A DNA stretch of 63,793 bases from CAUSKK01 sp963532425 (lineage in GTDB: Bacteria; Pseudomonadota; Gammaproteobacteria; Cardiobacteriales; Cardiobacteriaceae): assembly GCA_963532425.1 (NCBI GenBank), contig CAUSKK010000014.1:1-63793 (forward strand), read 5' to 3'. Shown piece by piece: positions 50,500 to 62,930 of this stretch (position 1 is its first letter; each line of letters begins with the position of its first letter). Below the pieces are notes generated by a model that was given only the letters and a program-made list of their open reading frames with translations, had not been told where the DNA came from and ran no database searches. Made by a program: the position numbers and the translations under genes.

Positions 50500-52607
50500 T
50501 GGCCCGGGCCAGTTTTCACATCGACGGCCTCCACTGCCAGAGCTGCGCCAGCGGCCTGGAGGCGGCCCTGCGCGCGGTGGCGGCGGTGCGCCGGGCCGAG
50601 GTCAGCTTTGCCAGCGAGGAGGCCCTCATTGACTACGACGAGGCCCAGCTCCAGTCGGAAAACCTGCGCGAACTGGTGGCCGCCAGCGGCTTCCGCGCCA
50701 CCCTGCTGGACGAACGGCTGCCGCCCCCGCCGCCTCCGCCCGGGCCGCTACTGGCCACGCTGCTGCTGGCCCTGCCGTTCCTGCCGGCCATGGGGGCCAT
50801 GCTGTTCGGTCGGCACCAATGGATGCTGCCGCCCTTCTGGCAGTGGCTGCTGGCCAGCGCCGCCCAACTACTGGCCGGGCCCTTCTACCGCCGCGCCGGC
50901 CGGGCCCTCAGGGCCGGCAGTGCCAATATGGACGTGCTCATCGTGCTCGGCACCATGGCCATCTATGGCTATTCCAGCTGGGCCTATTGGAGCGGCCGCC
51001 CCGACCTCTACTTCGAGGCCAGCGTTATGGTGCTGGCGCTGGTGGGCCTGGGCAAATGGCTGGAGGAGCGCGCCAAACGCGGCAGCCTCAACGCCCTGGC
51101 CCTGCTGCTCCAGCTGACGCCGCGCACGGTGCAACGGCAGACGGCCACCGGAACGGAGACGGTGGCAACGGCGGCGGTGGCCGTGGGCGATGTGCTCCGG
51201 GCCCAGACCGGCGACCGCATCGTTGCCGACGGCCGGGTGCAGGCCGGCTCCGGCTGGTGCGACGAATCCCACCTCACCGGCGAAGCGCTGCCCCAGTGCC
51301 GGGAGCCCGGCGCCCGGGTGCTGGCCGGGGCCCTGGTCAGCGACGGCGCCTTCAGCTACCGGGTCGAGGCCACCGGCGCGGCCACCCTGCTCGGCGATTT
51401 GACCACGGCCCTGCGCGAGGCCCAGAACAGCAAGGCGCCCCTGGCCCGGCTCGCCGACCGGGTGGCGGCCCACTTTGTCCCGGCGGTGCTGGGCCTGGCC
51501 CTGCTCACCCTGCTGGCCACGGCCGCCCTCGGCGACGGCCGCACGGCGCTGATTCATGCGGTCAGCGTACTGGTGGTGGCCTGCCCCTGTGCCCTGGGAC
51601 TGGCGACGCCGGCCAGTCTGATGGTGGGCCTGGGCCGGGCCGTGGGCCGGGGCATCTGGTTTCGCGACGCCGAGGCCCTGGAAACCTTCGCCGCCACCGA
51701 CGTGCTGCTGCTGGATAAAACCGGCACCCTGACCGTCGGCCAGCCCCACATCCTCGCCCGCTGGACGGCCCCGGCCTTTGCCTCGGCGCCGCTGGAACGC
51801 TGGGCGGCGGCCCTGCAGAGTTCGGTGCGCCACCCGCTGGCCCGGGCCTTTGCCCTGGACACCGGGCCCCGGCCGCCGCTGGCGAATCTGCGCGTGGTGG
51901 CCGGCGCCGGCGTCGAAGCCGAGCTGGACGGTAAACGGCTGCGCCTCGGCCATCCGAGCTTCAGCGGCGTGAACCTGCCGCCGGCTTTGCCCGCCGACCC
52001 CTGGGCCACGGCCACGCTGGTGGGTCTGAGCGTGGACGGCGAACCGGCGGCCCTCTTTGCCCTCGGCGACCCGCTGCGCCCGGACAGCGCGGCGGCCCTG
52101 GCGGCCCTGCGCGGGCTGGGGGTGGAGCTGGAGATGGTCAGCGGCGACCGGCCGGCGGCGGTGGCGGCGGTGGCGGCATCCTTGGGATTGGCCTCGGCCA
52201 CGGGCGGCCTCAGTCCCCGGGCCAAGGCCGAGCGGGTGGCGGCGCTGCAGGCCCAGGGGCGGCGGGTGGCCATGGTGGGCGACGGCATCAACGACGCCCC
52301 GGCCCTGGCCCGAGCCGACAGTGGCATCGCCGTTCAGGGCAGCAGCGACGTGGCCAGTGCCAGCGCGGCCCTGCGGCTGGTGCAACCGTCGCTTATGAAT
52401 CTGGCCCGGGCCCTGCTGATTGCCCGCCAGACCGTGGCCAATATCCGCCAGAACCTGTTTTTTGCCTTCGCCTATAACGCCATCGCCCTGCCCCTGGCCA
52501 TGGCCGGCCAGCTGACCCCGGTCATCGCCGCCCTGGCCATGACGCTCAGTTCCCTGTCGGTGCTGGCCAACGCCCTGCGCCTGCGCCGCCGGCCGCTGCC
52601 GTTCTAG
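50499..52607 (+). CDS. copA: Cu(+)-exporting P1B-type ATPase
   Basis: The 702-residue ATPase has one N-terminal heavy-metal domain (GLHCQSCA, Cys13 and Cys16). Then come paired transmembrane helices, the actuator (DESHLTGEALP), the ion-path motif VACPCALGLATP, phosphorylation site DKTGTLTVGQP, VRHPLARAF (HP motif) and hinge GDGINDAPALARA. The C-terminal helices carry NLFFAFAYN and MTLSSLSVLANALRL, as in Cu+ pumps. It exports cytoplasmic copper or loads cuproproteins, as CtpA/CcoI types do. Confidence 0.93.
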   Translation: MARASFHIDGLHCQSCASGLEAALRAVAAVRRAEVSFASEEALIDYDEAQLQSENLRELVAASGFRATLLDERLPPPPPPPGPLLATLLLALPFLPAMGAMLFGRHQWMLPPFWQWLLASAAQLLAGPFYRRAGRALRAGSANMDVLIVLGTMAIYGYSSWAYWSGRPDLYFEASVMVLALVGLGKWLEERAKRGSLNALALLLQLTPRTVQRQTATGTETVATAAVAVGDVLRAQTGDRIVADGRVQAGSGWCDESHLTGEALPQCREPGARVLAGALVSDGAFSYRVEATGAATLLGDLTTALREAQNSKAPLARLADRVAAHFVPAVLGLALLTLLATAALGDGRTALIHAVSVLVVACPCALGLATPASLMVGLGRAVGRGIWFRDAEALETFAATDVLLLDKTGTLTVGQPHILARWTAPAFASAPLERWAAALQSSVRHPLARAFALDTGPRPPLANLRVVAGAGVEAELDGKRLRLGHPSFSGVNLPPALPADPWATATLVGLSVDGEPAALFALGDPLRPDSAAALAALRGLGVELEMVSGDRPAAVAAVAASLGLASATGGLSPRAKAERVAALQAQGRRVAMVGDGINDAPALARADSGIAVQGSSDVASASAALRLVQPSLMNLARALLIARQTVANIRQNLFFAFAYNAIALPLAMAGQLTPVIAALAMTLSSLSVLANALRLRRRPLPF

Positions 52608-52611
52608 GGGC

Positions 52612-54712
52612 CCCGCCCGCCCCGAAGCGCTTCGCCGCCAACCGACGGGAAGAGGCGCTTCGACCCGCAACCCAACCCCATTCATAAAGCGCTTCGTTTT
52701 GAAAAGCTCCTAACCCCGGAAGCGCTTCTTCCATTCGCCCTCTGTTCCGGAGGGAAGCGCTGCCCCAATCCCAGCGCCCACCCCGGCCCGTTTTCCGGGA
52801 AAAAGGGAAGCGCTGCGGCCGGAGGAATCGGTTTCGACCGCTCAGCCCCTTCCAGCGGGAAGCGCTTCCAACGGGCACCATCAAACCGAAGCGCTTCGGT
52901 TTAGCCAATGGCCCGGAATCTTCCCGGGCCGGGGTTCAAAAGGAAGCGCTTCGACGCCGTGAATTCATTGTTCCCACCCAAAAAACCGCGCCCCAGACCG
53001 AAGCGCTTCGGTGCTAGGAAGCGCTTCCCCAGCGTGGCCATCAGCCCCAGCCTGCTTTCTAGGAACAAGGGGAGCGCTTCGTTCTGGGAAGGTTGAGATT
53101 GGAGGGAACCGAAGCGCTTCGGCCTGCCGAGCCAGAGTTAAAAGAAAGGGAGTGCTTCCGGCTGGGGAATTAATTCCGACCGTTTGGCATCTCTTCCCGA
53201 GGGAAGCGCTTCCCCAATCTTCACCGCCCGCCCCGGCCCGTTTTCTGGAAAGAGGGGAGCGCTTCAATTTAAAAAGCCACCGGCAACCGAAGCGCTTCAT
53301 TCATTTGCCCCCCTGTTCTAGAGGGAAGCGCTTCCCCAATCCCCCCGACCACCCGGCCTGCTTTCTGAAAAATAAAGGGAGCGCTTCGTTCTGGGAAGAT
53401 TGAGTCTGGAAGAACCGAAGCGCTTCGGTTCAGGCATCGGCGATGGATTCTTTTTGGGTTGAGGCGGAGGGAAGGGAGCGCTTCCAGCGGGCCTAAATGA
53501 AAGAAGCGCTTCGATTAGGAAGGCCGGGGAAACCGAAGCGCTTCGGCTTGAAAAGCCACTAATTAGGGGAGCACTGACCTGCTCTAGTCATCGGCCCCGG
53601 CCCGTTTTCTGGAAACAAGGGGAGCGCTTCAATTTAAAAAGCCGCTGGGAAGTAAAGCGCTTCGTTCTGGTCTAGCCCACCGAAGCGCTTCGGGCTGGGG
53701 AGTCCATTTCGACCGTTCGGCCTCATTTCCAGAGTGAAGCGCTTTTCCAATCCCAGTGCCCGGGCGCGGCGCCGGAATTTGCCCGGGCCGGGGTTCAAAA
53801 GGGGAGCGCTTCGGCCGGAGGAATCGGTTTCAACTGTTAGGCCCCTTCCCGAGGGAAGCGCTTCGTGGCCCCGGCGGATTGTTCCGGCTCGGCTGCCCGT
53901 CCTTGTTCAAAGCCAATAGGCACTTCAGCACTGCCCCGGCCGCCGCTGCCTCTCAACCCCAAACGAAGCGCTTCCGGTAATTTGCCCGCCGCGATGGGCC
54001 ACGGGGAGGAACAGGCCGGGGGGCTAAGGCAGAAAAAGGGGAGCGCTTCGGTCTGAAGCTCGGGAAGCGCTTCGGCCTGCCGAACCAGAGTTAAAAGAAA
54101 AGGAGCGCTTCCTTTCGGCCAGACCCCGGGGGAAGCGCTTCCCTGTTTCGGTCATCAGCCCCGGCGGGTCTTCAGGGGAAAAGGGGGAGCGCTTCAATTT
54201 AAAAAGCCGCTGGGAAATGAAGCGCTTCGACAGGAGGAAGCGCTTCCTTAAATAGGGCCGCCCGGCGCGGCCTGTCTCTGGAGAAAAGGGGAAAGCGCTT
54301 TACCCCCGGCAAATCTGGGGGAACGAAGCGCTTCGATTGGGCCAAACCGGGGGAGCGCTTCGATTAGAAAGGCCGGCGCCAACGAAGCGCTTCGGCAGGA
54401 GGAAGCGCTTCCCCGTTTCGGTCATCGGCCCCGGCCCGTGTTCTGGAAACAAGGGGAGCGCTTCGCTCTGGGAAATTTGAGGCTGGAGGGAAGGGAGCGC
54501 TGCCAGCGGGCCTAGATGAAAGAAGCGCTTCGCTCTGGAGGGAGGGAAGCGCTTCGGTTCTGTCAGCGACAACGGATTTTCCCCGGGCCGGGGTTTAGAA
54601 GGGAAGCGCTTCGGCCTGGGTAAGCTAGGAATAGCGAAGCGCTTCTTTCTGGTCTAGCGAACCGGAGCGCTTCGGCCTAGGCCGTCCAGGAATCCGAAGC
54701 GCTTCGGCTAGA
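52612..54712. repeat. GAAGCGCTTC palindrome array 8 (largest)
   Basis: A 2.1-kb gene-free block between the convergent copA and HicA-like genes. By eye I count about 29 exact GAAGCGCTTC and about 23 with one or two mismatches (most often GGAGCGCTTC), one site per 40 bp. Spacers recur in families: GGAGCGCTTCAATTTAAAAA at about 53256, 53621 and 54187, and CCAGCGGGCCTA near 53485 and 54502, each followed by AATGAAAGAAGCGCTTCG or a close form. Confidence 0.92.
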
Positions 54713-54902
54713 GCTCCAGCTTCTGCACCCGGCAGGCAAAATTAAGGAAGGAGCGGCGGTCGCTGGGCGAGGAGGGAATGGCGATGCGGCGGTTCTGGGG
54801 CGAAATGAGCACGTGGTGTTTGCGGCTTTTACGGTAGGTCCAACCGCCGCGTAGTTTCTCTAGAACCAGCTGGTTGATGGCGCTGTCATTGCTATATTTC
54901 AT
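54708..54902 (-). CDS. HicA-like small RNA-binding/toxin-type protein, orphan
   Basis: The 64-residue protein has the HicA-type double-stranded RNA-binding pattern. LEKLRGGWTYRKSRKHHVLI carries the active-site-like His, followed by a strand (RRIAIPSSPS) and a helix (RRSFLNFACRV). No hicB antitoxin lies next to it, so the toxin role is doubtful. AGGAAAACCG precedes the ATG at 54902. The stop lies beside the last palindrome of the array. Confidence 0.6.
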   Translation of the reverse strand: MKYSNDSAINQLVLEKLRGGWTYRKSRKHHVLISPQNRRIAIPSSPSDRRSFLNFACRVQKLEL

Positions 54903-54977
54903 CGGTTTTCCTCTATGAATACGGGCCGGCCACCCGACCCTTGGGCTATGCTGCTCCTTTTGTTTTAGGAGATTCTT

Positions 54978-55700
54978 ATGACCCTCGCCATCATCGCCGC
55001 CATGGCCCCCGAGGCCGCCCAGCTGCAGGCCGCTCTGACCGACCGGGAGGAAATCCACCACGGCCATCACTCGTTCCATCAGGGTCGGCTGGCCGGGGTG
55101 CCGGTGGTGCTGAGCCAGTGCGGCATCGGCAAGGTGCACGCGGCCATCGCCACCACCCTGCTTATCCAACGCTGGGCGCCAACGCTGGTCATCAACACCG
55201 GCAGCGCCGGCGGACTGGCCCCGGGCCAGCGCCAGGGCGACATCGTCATCGCCGCCGAAACCGCCCACCACGATGTGGACGTCGGCGCCTTCGGCTATGC
55301 CAAGGGCCAGCTGCCGGCCTGTCCGCCGCGCTTTGCCGCCGACCCCGAGGCCGTGGCCCTGGCCGCCGAGCTGGCCGGGCCGGTGAGCGCCGCCCTGGGG
55401 GGCCGCTGTGAGGCGCCGGGGCTGATTGTCAGCGGCGACCAGTTCATCCACGACCCGGCCGACGTTGCCCGCATCCGCCGGGATTTTCCCGAGGCCCGGG
55501 CTCTGGAAATGGAGGCCGCCGCCATCGCCCAGACCTGCCAGCGGCTGCAAACGCCCTGGCTGGTGATTCGGGCCCTTTCCGATTTAGCCGACGGCGGTGC
55601 CGCCCTGAGTTTCGATGAATTTCTGCCCCTGGCCAGCCAACGTTCGGCCGAGCTGGTACGGGCGCTGGTGGCCGCCTGGGCCCGGCGGCGGGCGGTTTGA
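54978..55700 (+). CDS. mtnN: 5'-methylthioadenosine/S-adenosylhomocysteine nucleosidase
   Basis: The 240-residue hydrolase removes adenine from methylthioadenosine and S-adenosylhomocysteine, supporting methionine salvage. IIAAMAPEAAQL is the N-terminal active-site segment, QCGIGKVHAAIATTLLI and NTGSAGGLAPGQRQGDIVI are family signatures, and EMEAAAIAQTC with RALSDLADGGA carries the catalytic Glu and Asp. AGGAGATTCTT precedes the ATG. Confidence 0.95.
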   Translation: MTLAIIAAMAPEAAQLQAALTDREEIHHGHHSFHQGRLAGVPVVLSQCGIGKVHAAIATTLLIQRWAPTLVINTGSAGGLAPGQRQGDIVIAAETAHHDVDVGAFGYAKGQLPACPPRFAADPEAVALAAELAGPVSAALGGRCEAPGLIVSGDQFIHDPADVARIRRDFPEARALEMEAAAIAQTCQRLQTPWLVIRALSDLADGGAALSFDEFLPLASQRSAELVRALVAAWARRRAV

Positions 55701-55739
55701 GATGAACTATCCCATTGGGCTCACTCGGAGTGGCCCGCC

Positions 55740-56060
55740 ATGCTGATTGCGCTCATGCTGCTGCTGGCGGTTCTACACCTGTGGACGGAAATTATCCTGG
55801 CCACGGATTACGCCCTGCCGGCCAAACTGGCCATTAATCTGGTTGTAACGGCTGGCATCACGGCATTTTTTGGCTGGATTTTTCATTTCGACCGGCGCTT
55901 TATTTTTGCCAGCTGTGCGCTCATCAGCTTCTACGTGGCCTTCAGCCATTTCCTGCGGAAACTCCAACGGAAGAGCCCCTATTGGGCCCTGCTTTATTTT
56001 TTCACCGTGCTGGGCCTGTTCATGGCGGCCCTTCTGTTTGCCATAGGCCGGGGCTATTGA
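55740..56060 (+). CDS. Hypothetical small membrane protein
   Basis: The 106-residue product has four hydrophobic stretches (LIALMLLLAVLHLW, LAINLVVTAGITAFFGW, FIFASCALISFYVAF and LYFFTVLGLFMAALLF). It lies 40 bp after mtnN in the same direction. Unknown family. Confidence 0.65.
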   Translation: MLIALMLLLAVLHLWTEIILATDYALPAKLAINLVVTAGITAFFGWIFHFDRRFIFASCALISFYVAFSHFLRKLQRKSPYWALLYFFTVLGLFMAALLFAIGRGY

Positions 56061-56097
56061 ATTAGAGCCTCGGCCGAAGCGCTTCCCCCCCTCTCCC

Positions 56098-56123
56098 AAA
56101 AAAAAACGCCGCCGGGGCGACGT
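56098..56123 (-). terminator. Rho-independent terminator of parC
   Basis: On the minus strand ACGTCGCC and GGCGGCGT pair with one mismatch, then a run of T. Confidence 0.8.
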
Positions 56124-56138
56124 TCTTTCGGCCGGCGG

Positions 56139-58220
<2,082 letters not shown>

Positions 58221-58221
58221 A

Positions 58222-58587
58222 TTAGTTCAGGGCAAGACGGGTGAAATGGGCCAGCAGCAGCACGATGGACGCCACGTAGTAGCGCAGCAGCAGATGCAGG
58301 CCCAGGGCGATTTGGGCCGCCAGCGGCAGCGGCAGGGCCGCCAGCCGGCTGATGATGAGGCTGCCGTTGAGCAGCAGCAGGCCCAGATAGGCCAGCACAA
58401 ACAGGCCCACCGGATAGCCGCCCAGGGCCAGCAGCAGATTGCAGGTGAAGGCCGAGCCGATGAAGACCAGCGGCCGGGTCAGCCAGCCGAAGGGCAGGGG
58501 AAAGCGCCGCTGCCAGTAATAGTAGGGCAGGGCGCTGAGCAGCAGCAGGCCGAGGCTGACCAGCGTAAAAATAGTGGAAGCGGCCAC
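58222..58587 (-). CDS. Hypothetical membrane protein between ettA and parC
   Basis: The 121-residue product has four hydrophobic helices, such as IFTLVSLGLLLLSALPYYYW and VFIGSAFTCNLLLALGG. It starts 3 bp after ettA and ends 1 bp before the parC start, so the three form one operon. No family recognised. Confidence 0.7.
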   Translation of the reverse strand: MAASTIFTLVSLGLLLLSALPYYYWQRRFPLPFGWLTRPLVFIGSAFTCNLLLALGGYPVGLFVLAYLGLLLLNGSLIISRLAALPLPLAAQIALGLHLLLRYYVASIVLLLAHFTRLALN

Positions 58588-58590
58588 GCG

Positions 58591-60249
<1,659 letters not shown>

Positions 60250-60429
60250 AAAAGCTCCAGACTGGAAAAAGGGCCTATTCTAGCGGAGAAGGCCCCCGGG
60301 CTAGGGGCCGGGCAAGCGCTCCCGTTTGGCCCGCTGGGCGCGGCATTGCGGTTGCGGCCGAAAACCTTCGGCATGAAGCCATTGACGATAATCACCGTCA
60401 GCTTGTAGGCATTGGCACCCCCGGCCCGG

Positions 60430-60845
60430 GGGCTAGAACGAAGCGCTTCGGTTCGTTGAATCAGAACCGGCGGGCCGGGCTAAATCATTCTGCTAGCGGG
60501 AAGCGCTTCGCCGGCGAAGGGGTCATTTTTAGGGAAGCGCTTCGTTCTGGTCATTCAACTAACCGAAGCGCTTCCTTCCCAACAAAGCTAGGGCGAACGA
60601 AGCACCGGCCACCTTTGGCAGCAAGTATCAATGGTGAACCGTTGCGGCCGGCGTTGGGTTAATGACGAAGCGCTTCATTAAATTGGGCCTTCTCGGCGGG
60701 AAGCGCTTCGGTTTGGTTCATGGGGCCGGGGCAGGCCGGGGAAAATGATGCCGCTAGTGGGAAAGCGCTTCGCCGGAAAATCTGGCGTTCCAGAACGAAG
60801 CGCTTCCCTGGTTCCAGCCCGGGTCGGAGTGCTTTACCCCGGGGC
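60430..60845. repeat. GAAGCGCTTC palindrome array 9
   Basis: The 60250-60896 gap lies between divergent ettA and ubiA-type genes. Its right part holds about ten exact or near palindromes. The left part (60250-60430) has none that is exact and must hold the ettA promoter. A spacer GGAAGCGCTTCGCCGG recurs near 60500 and, with an extra A, near 60761. Confidence 0.88.
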
Positions 60846-60896
60846 CTTGCGGCGGGAAGATTTCGGTTTAGCATGGGCACTTTTTCCGGAAAAATC

Positions 60897-61751
60897 ATGC
60901 ACGCCAAACTCATCGCCTATGCCCAGCTGCTGCGCCTTGACCGGCCGGTGGGGACGCTGCTCCTCGGCTGGAGCACCCTCTGGGGTCTGTGGCTGGCCGG
61001 CCACGGCCGCCCGTCGCCACTGGTCGTTTTTATCCTGCTGCTCGGCACCCTCAGCACCCGTTCCCTGGGCTGTGCCCTCAACGACTGGGCCGACCGCGCT
61101 TTCGATGGCCACGTCCAGCGCACCCGCCAGCGCCCCCTGGCCCAGGGCGCCCTCTCCGGCACCGAAGCGCTGGGGGCCGCCGCCCTGCTCGCCGGTCTCA
61201 GCCTGCTGCTGCTCCTGCCCCTGAACCGGGCCAGCGGGCTGGTGGCGCTCTACTGCCTGGCCGTCCTCGCCGTCTATCCCTTCTGTAAGCGCTTCCTCGC
61301 TCTGCCCCAGGCGGTGCTGGGTCTGGCCTTTGCCGCCCCCATTCTGATGGCCGAAGTGGCGCTGACGGGCAGCCTCAGCGTGGCCGGCCTCTGTCTCTAT
61401 CTGGCCAGCGCCGTTTGGGCCCTGGTTTACGATACCTTCTATGCCCTGGTGGACCGGGACGATGACCGCGCCCTGGGCCTGCACTCCTCGGCCCTCTGGG
61501 CCACGGGCCGGGAAACGCGTTTTCTCGCCGCCATGATGGCCCTGATGCTGGCTCTGCTGCTGCTGGCCGGCCTGTGGGCGGGGCTGAACGGCTGGTACTA
61601 CGCCGGTCTGGCCGCCGCCGCCCTGCTCTTCCTCTGGGAACTCTGGACAACGCGCGACCTCAACCGGGACGCCTGTTTCCGGGCCTTTCTTCACAACAAC
61701 TGGGTTGGCGCCGCCCTCTGGCTGGGCCTGGTGCTGGCCCATCTACCCTAG
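60897..61751 (+). CDS. ubiA: UbiA-family 4-hydroxybenzoate polyprenyltransferase (copy 1)
   Basis: The 284-residue membrane enzyme joins a polyprenyl chain to 4-hydroxybenzoate in ubiquinone synthesis. LLRLDRPVGTLLLGWSTLWG is the opening. The first Asp motif is NDWADRAFDGHVQRTRQRPL and the second YDTFYALVDRDDDRALGL; both are complete. About nine transmembrane helices are present. A second UbiA gene follows 8 bp later. The start at 60897 is an ATG after CCGGAAAAATC. Confidence 0.88.
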   Translation: MHAKLIAYAQLLRLDRPVGTLLLGWSTLWGLWLAGHGRPSPLVVFILLLGTLSTRSLGCALNDWADRAFDGHVQRTRQRPLAQGALSGTEALGAAALLAGLSLLLLLPLNRASGLVALYCLAVLAVYPFCKRFLALPQAVLGLAFAAPILMAEVALTGSLSVAGLCLYLASAVWALVYDTFYALVDRDDDRALGLHSSALWATGRETRFLAAMMALMLALLLLAGLWAGLNGWYYAGLAAAALLFLWELWTTRDLNRDACFRAFLHNNWVGAALWLGLVLAHLP

Positions 61752-61759
61752 GAGTGTTT

Positions 61760-62614
61760 ATGTCCTCGTCGAAAATTTCCGCCGTCATTCGGCTCCTGCG
61801 TCTGGACGGGCCGGTGGTGCCGTTGCTCATCGTCTGGAGCTGTCTCTGGGGCCTGTGGCTGGCCGGTCAGGGCCAACCGCCGGCGCGGCTGGTCTTCATC
61901 TTCCTGCTCGGCAGCTACCTCAGCCACGCCGCCGGCTGTGTCTTCAACGACATCGCCGACCGCCATTTCGATGGCCGCGTGGAACGCACCCGGAATCGGC
62001 CCCTGGCCACCGGTGAAATTAGTGTGGGCACCGCCCTGGCGCTGGGACTGGGGCTGCTGGCGCTGAATCTGCTGCTCGCCCTGCAGCTCAACGGCGCCAC
62101 CCTAGCCCTGGTTGGGGTCGCCGGCCTGCTGCTGCTCGGCTATCCCTACTGCAAGCGCTTCTTCCTCGTGCCCCAGCTGGTGCTGGGAATGGCCCTGGCC
62201 CTGCCGGTGCTGCTGACCTCCACGGCGGTGCTGGGGCGAATCAGCGGCCCGGCCCTGCTGTTCTATGGCGCCGGCATCTGCTGGACGCTGGTCTATGACA
62301 CGTTCTATGCGCTGGTGGACAGGAACGACGACCGTCGCATCGGCCTGCACTCGTCGGCCCTCTGGGTGGAGGGGCGGGAACTGCCGTTTCTGGCCGGCAT
62401 GATGGGATTGATGCTGCTGCTGCTGCTGCTGGGGGGATGGGTTGCCGGCCTCGGCGGCTGGTACCACGTCGGTCTGGGGGCCGCCGCCCTGCTGCTGGCC
62501 TGGGAGCTCTACAGCGTTCGCCAGTTCGACCGGGAGGCCTGTTTCCGCGCCTTTCTACACAGCAACTGGGTGGGGGCCGCCGTCTGGGCCGGCCTGGTTC
62601 TGAACTTTTTGTGA
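61760..62614 (+). CDS. UbiA-family prenyltransferase (copy 2)
   Basis: The 284-residue paralogue of the preceding gene has the same length and both Asp motifs (NDIADRHFDGRVERTRNRPL and YDTFYALVDRNDDRRIGL). The ends are also similar (CFRAFLHSNWVGAAVWAGL). AGGAG overlaps the stop of copy 1. It may have taken a different aromatic acceptor or prenyl length, or simply add dosage; the sequence does not decide. Confidence 0.88.
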   Translation: MSSSKISAVIRLLRLDGPVVPLLIVWSCLWGLWLAGQGQPPARLVFIFLLGSYLSHAAGCVFNDIADRHFDGRVERTRNRPLATGEISVGTALALGLGLLALNLLLALQLNGATLALVGVAGLLLLGYPYCKRFFLVPQLVLGMALALPVLLTSTAVLGRISGPALLFYGAGICWTLVYDTFYALVDRNDDRRIGLHSSALWVEGRELPFLAGMMGLMLLLLLLGGWVAGLGGWYHVGLGAAALLLAWELYSVRQFDREACFRAFLHSNWVGAAVWAGLVLNFL

Positions 62615-62676
62615 AAAATTTTGGGGGTGGAATCGCCGTTGGCACACCCCCTGCTTCTAGAGGCAATGTTTGTTAA

Positions 62677-62685
62677 TGATATACA
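62677..62685 (+). promoter_or_regulatory. Extended -10 promoter of the candidate RNA
   Basis: TGATATACA fits TGnTATAnT, giving a start near 62692. No good -35 is seen. Confidence 0.5.
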
Positions 62686-62691
62686 TATGGA

Positions 62692-62889
62692 GGGCAGTTG
62701 GGTTTGAAAAGTTTCCCGGCTGCGGGCGGAAGCTCAGGATTAGCGGTTAGTGCCAGACCTCACCAACTGCCGCAGCCATTGACAGCGACCTCCTTGGGCT
62801 CCGGCCCAGCTGGGCAATGGCCGGAGAGCCACGAGACGGTAACAACAATTATATCTCCTATCTTGACCGCCTTCGGGCGGTTTTATTTT
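62692..62889 (+). ncRNA. Candidate structured RNA, about 195 nt, between ubiA-2 and livF
   Basis: No protein is credible here. GGCAGTTGG (62693-62701) pairs with CCAACTGCC (62763-62771), and GGCTGCGG (62718-62725) pairs with CCGCAGCC (62770-62777). The order a-b-a'-b' means a pseudoknot or two exclusive folds. A third hairpin pairs GGCTCCGGCC (62797-62806) with GGCCGGAGAGCC (62819-62830, 2-nt bulge). A terminator (ACCGCC TTCG GGCGGT, T-rich) ends at 62889. From memory, no signature of 6S, 4.5S, tmRNA, RNase P or common riboswitches fits. Confidence 0.55.
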
Positions 62890-62903
62890 CCTTGGAAGAA
62901 GAG

Positions 62904-62930
62904 AACCCGGCCTGGTGCCGGGTTTTTTTT
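62904..62930. terminator. Second terminator, overlapping the livF end
   Basis: AACCCGGC, loop CTGGT, GCCGGGTT, then six more T on the plus strand; on the minus strand it is followed by TTCTCTTC and may also end livF. Confidence 0.75.

Noticed and set aside
52612..54712. CRISPR-like or REP/BIME element interpretation of the palindrome arrays
   Set aside because: The repeat is only 10 bp, spacer length varies freely, and there is no leader, cas gene or REP-associated transposase. The motif also occurs singly inside genes.
62692..62889. 6S RNA, 4.5S RNA, tmRNA or RNase P RNA
   Set aside because: The closing stem of 6S, the GGTCAGGTCCGGAAGGAAGC core of 4.5S, the tRNA-like ends of tmRNA and the RNase P core are all absent as far as I can recall them.
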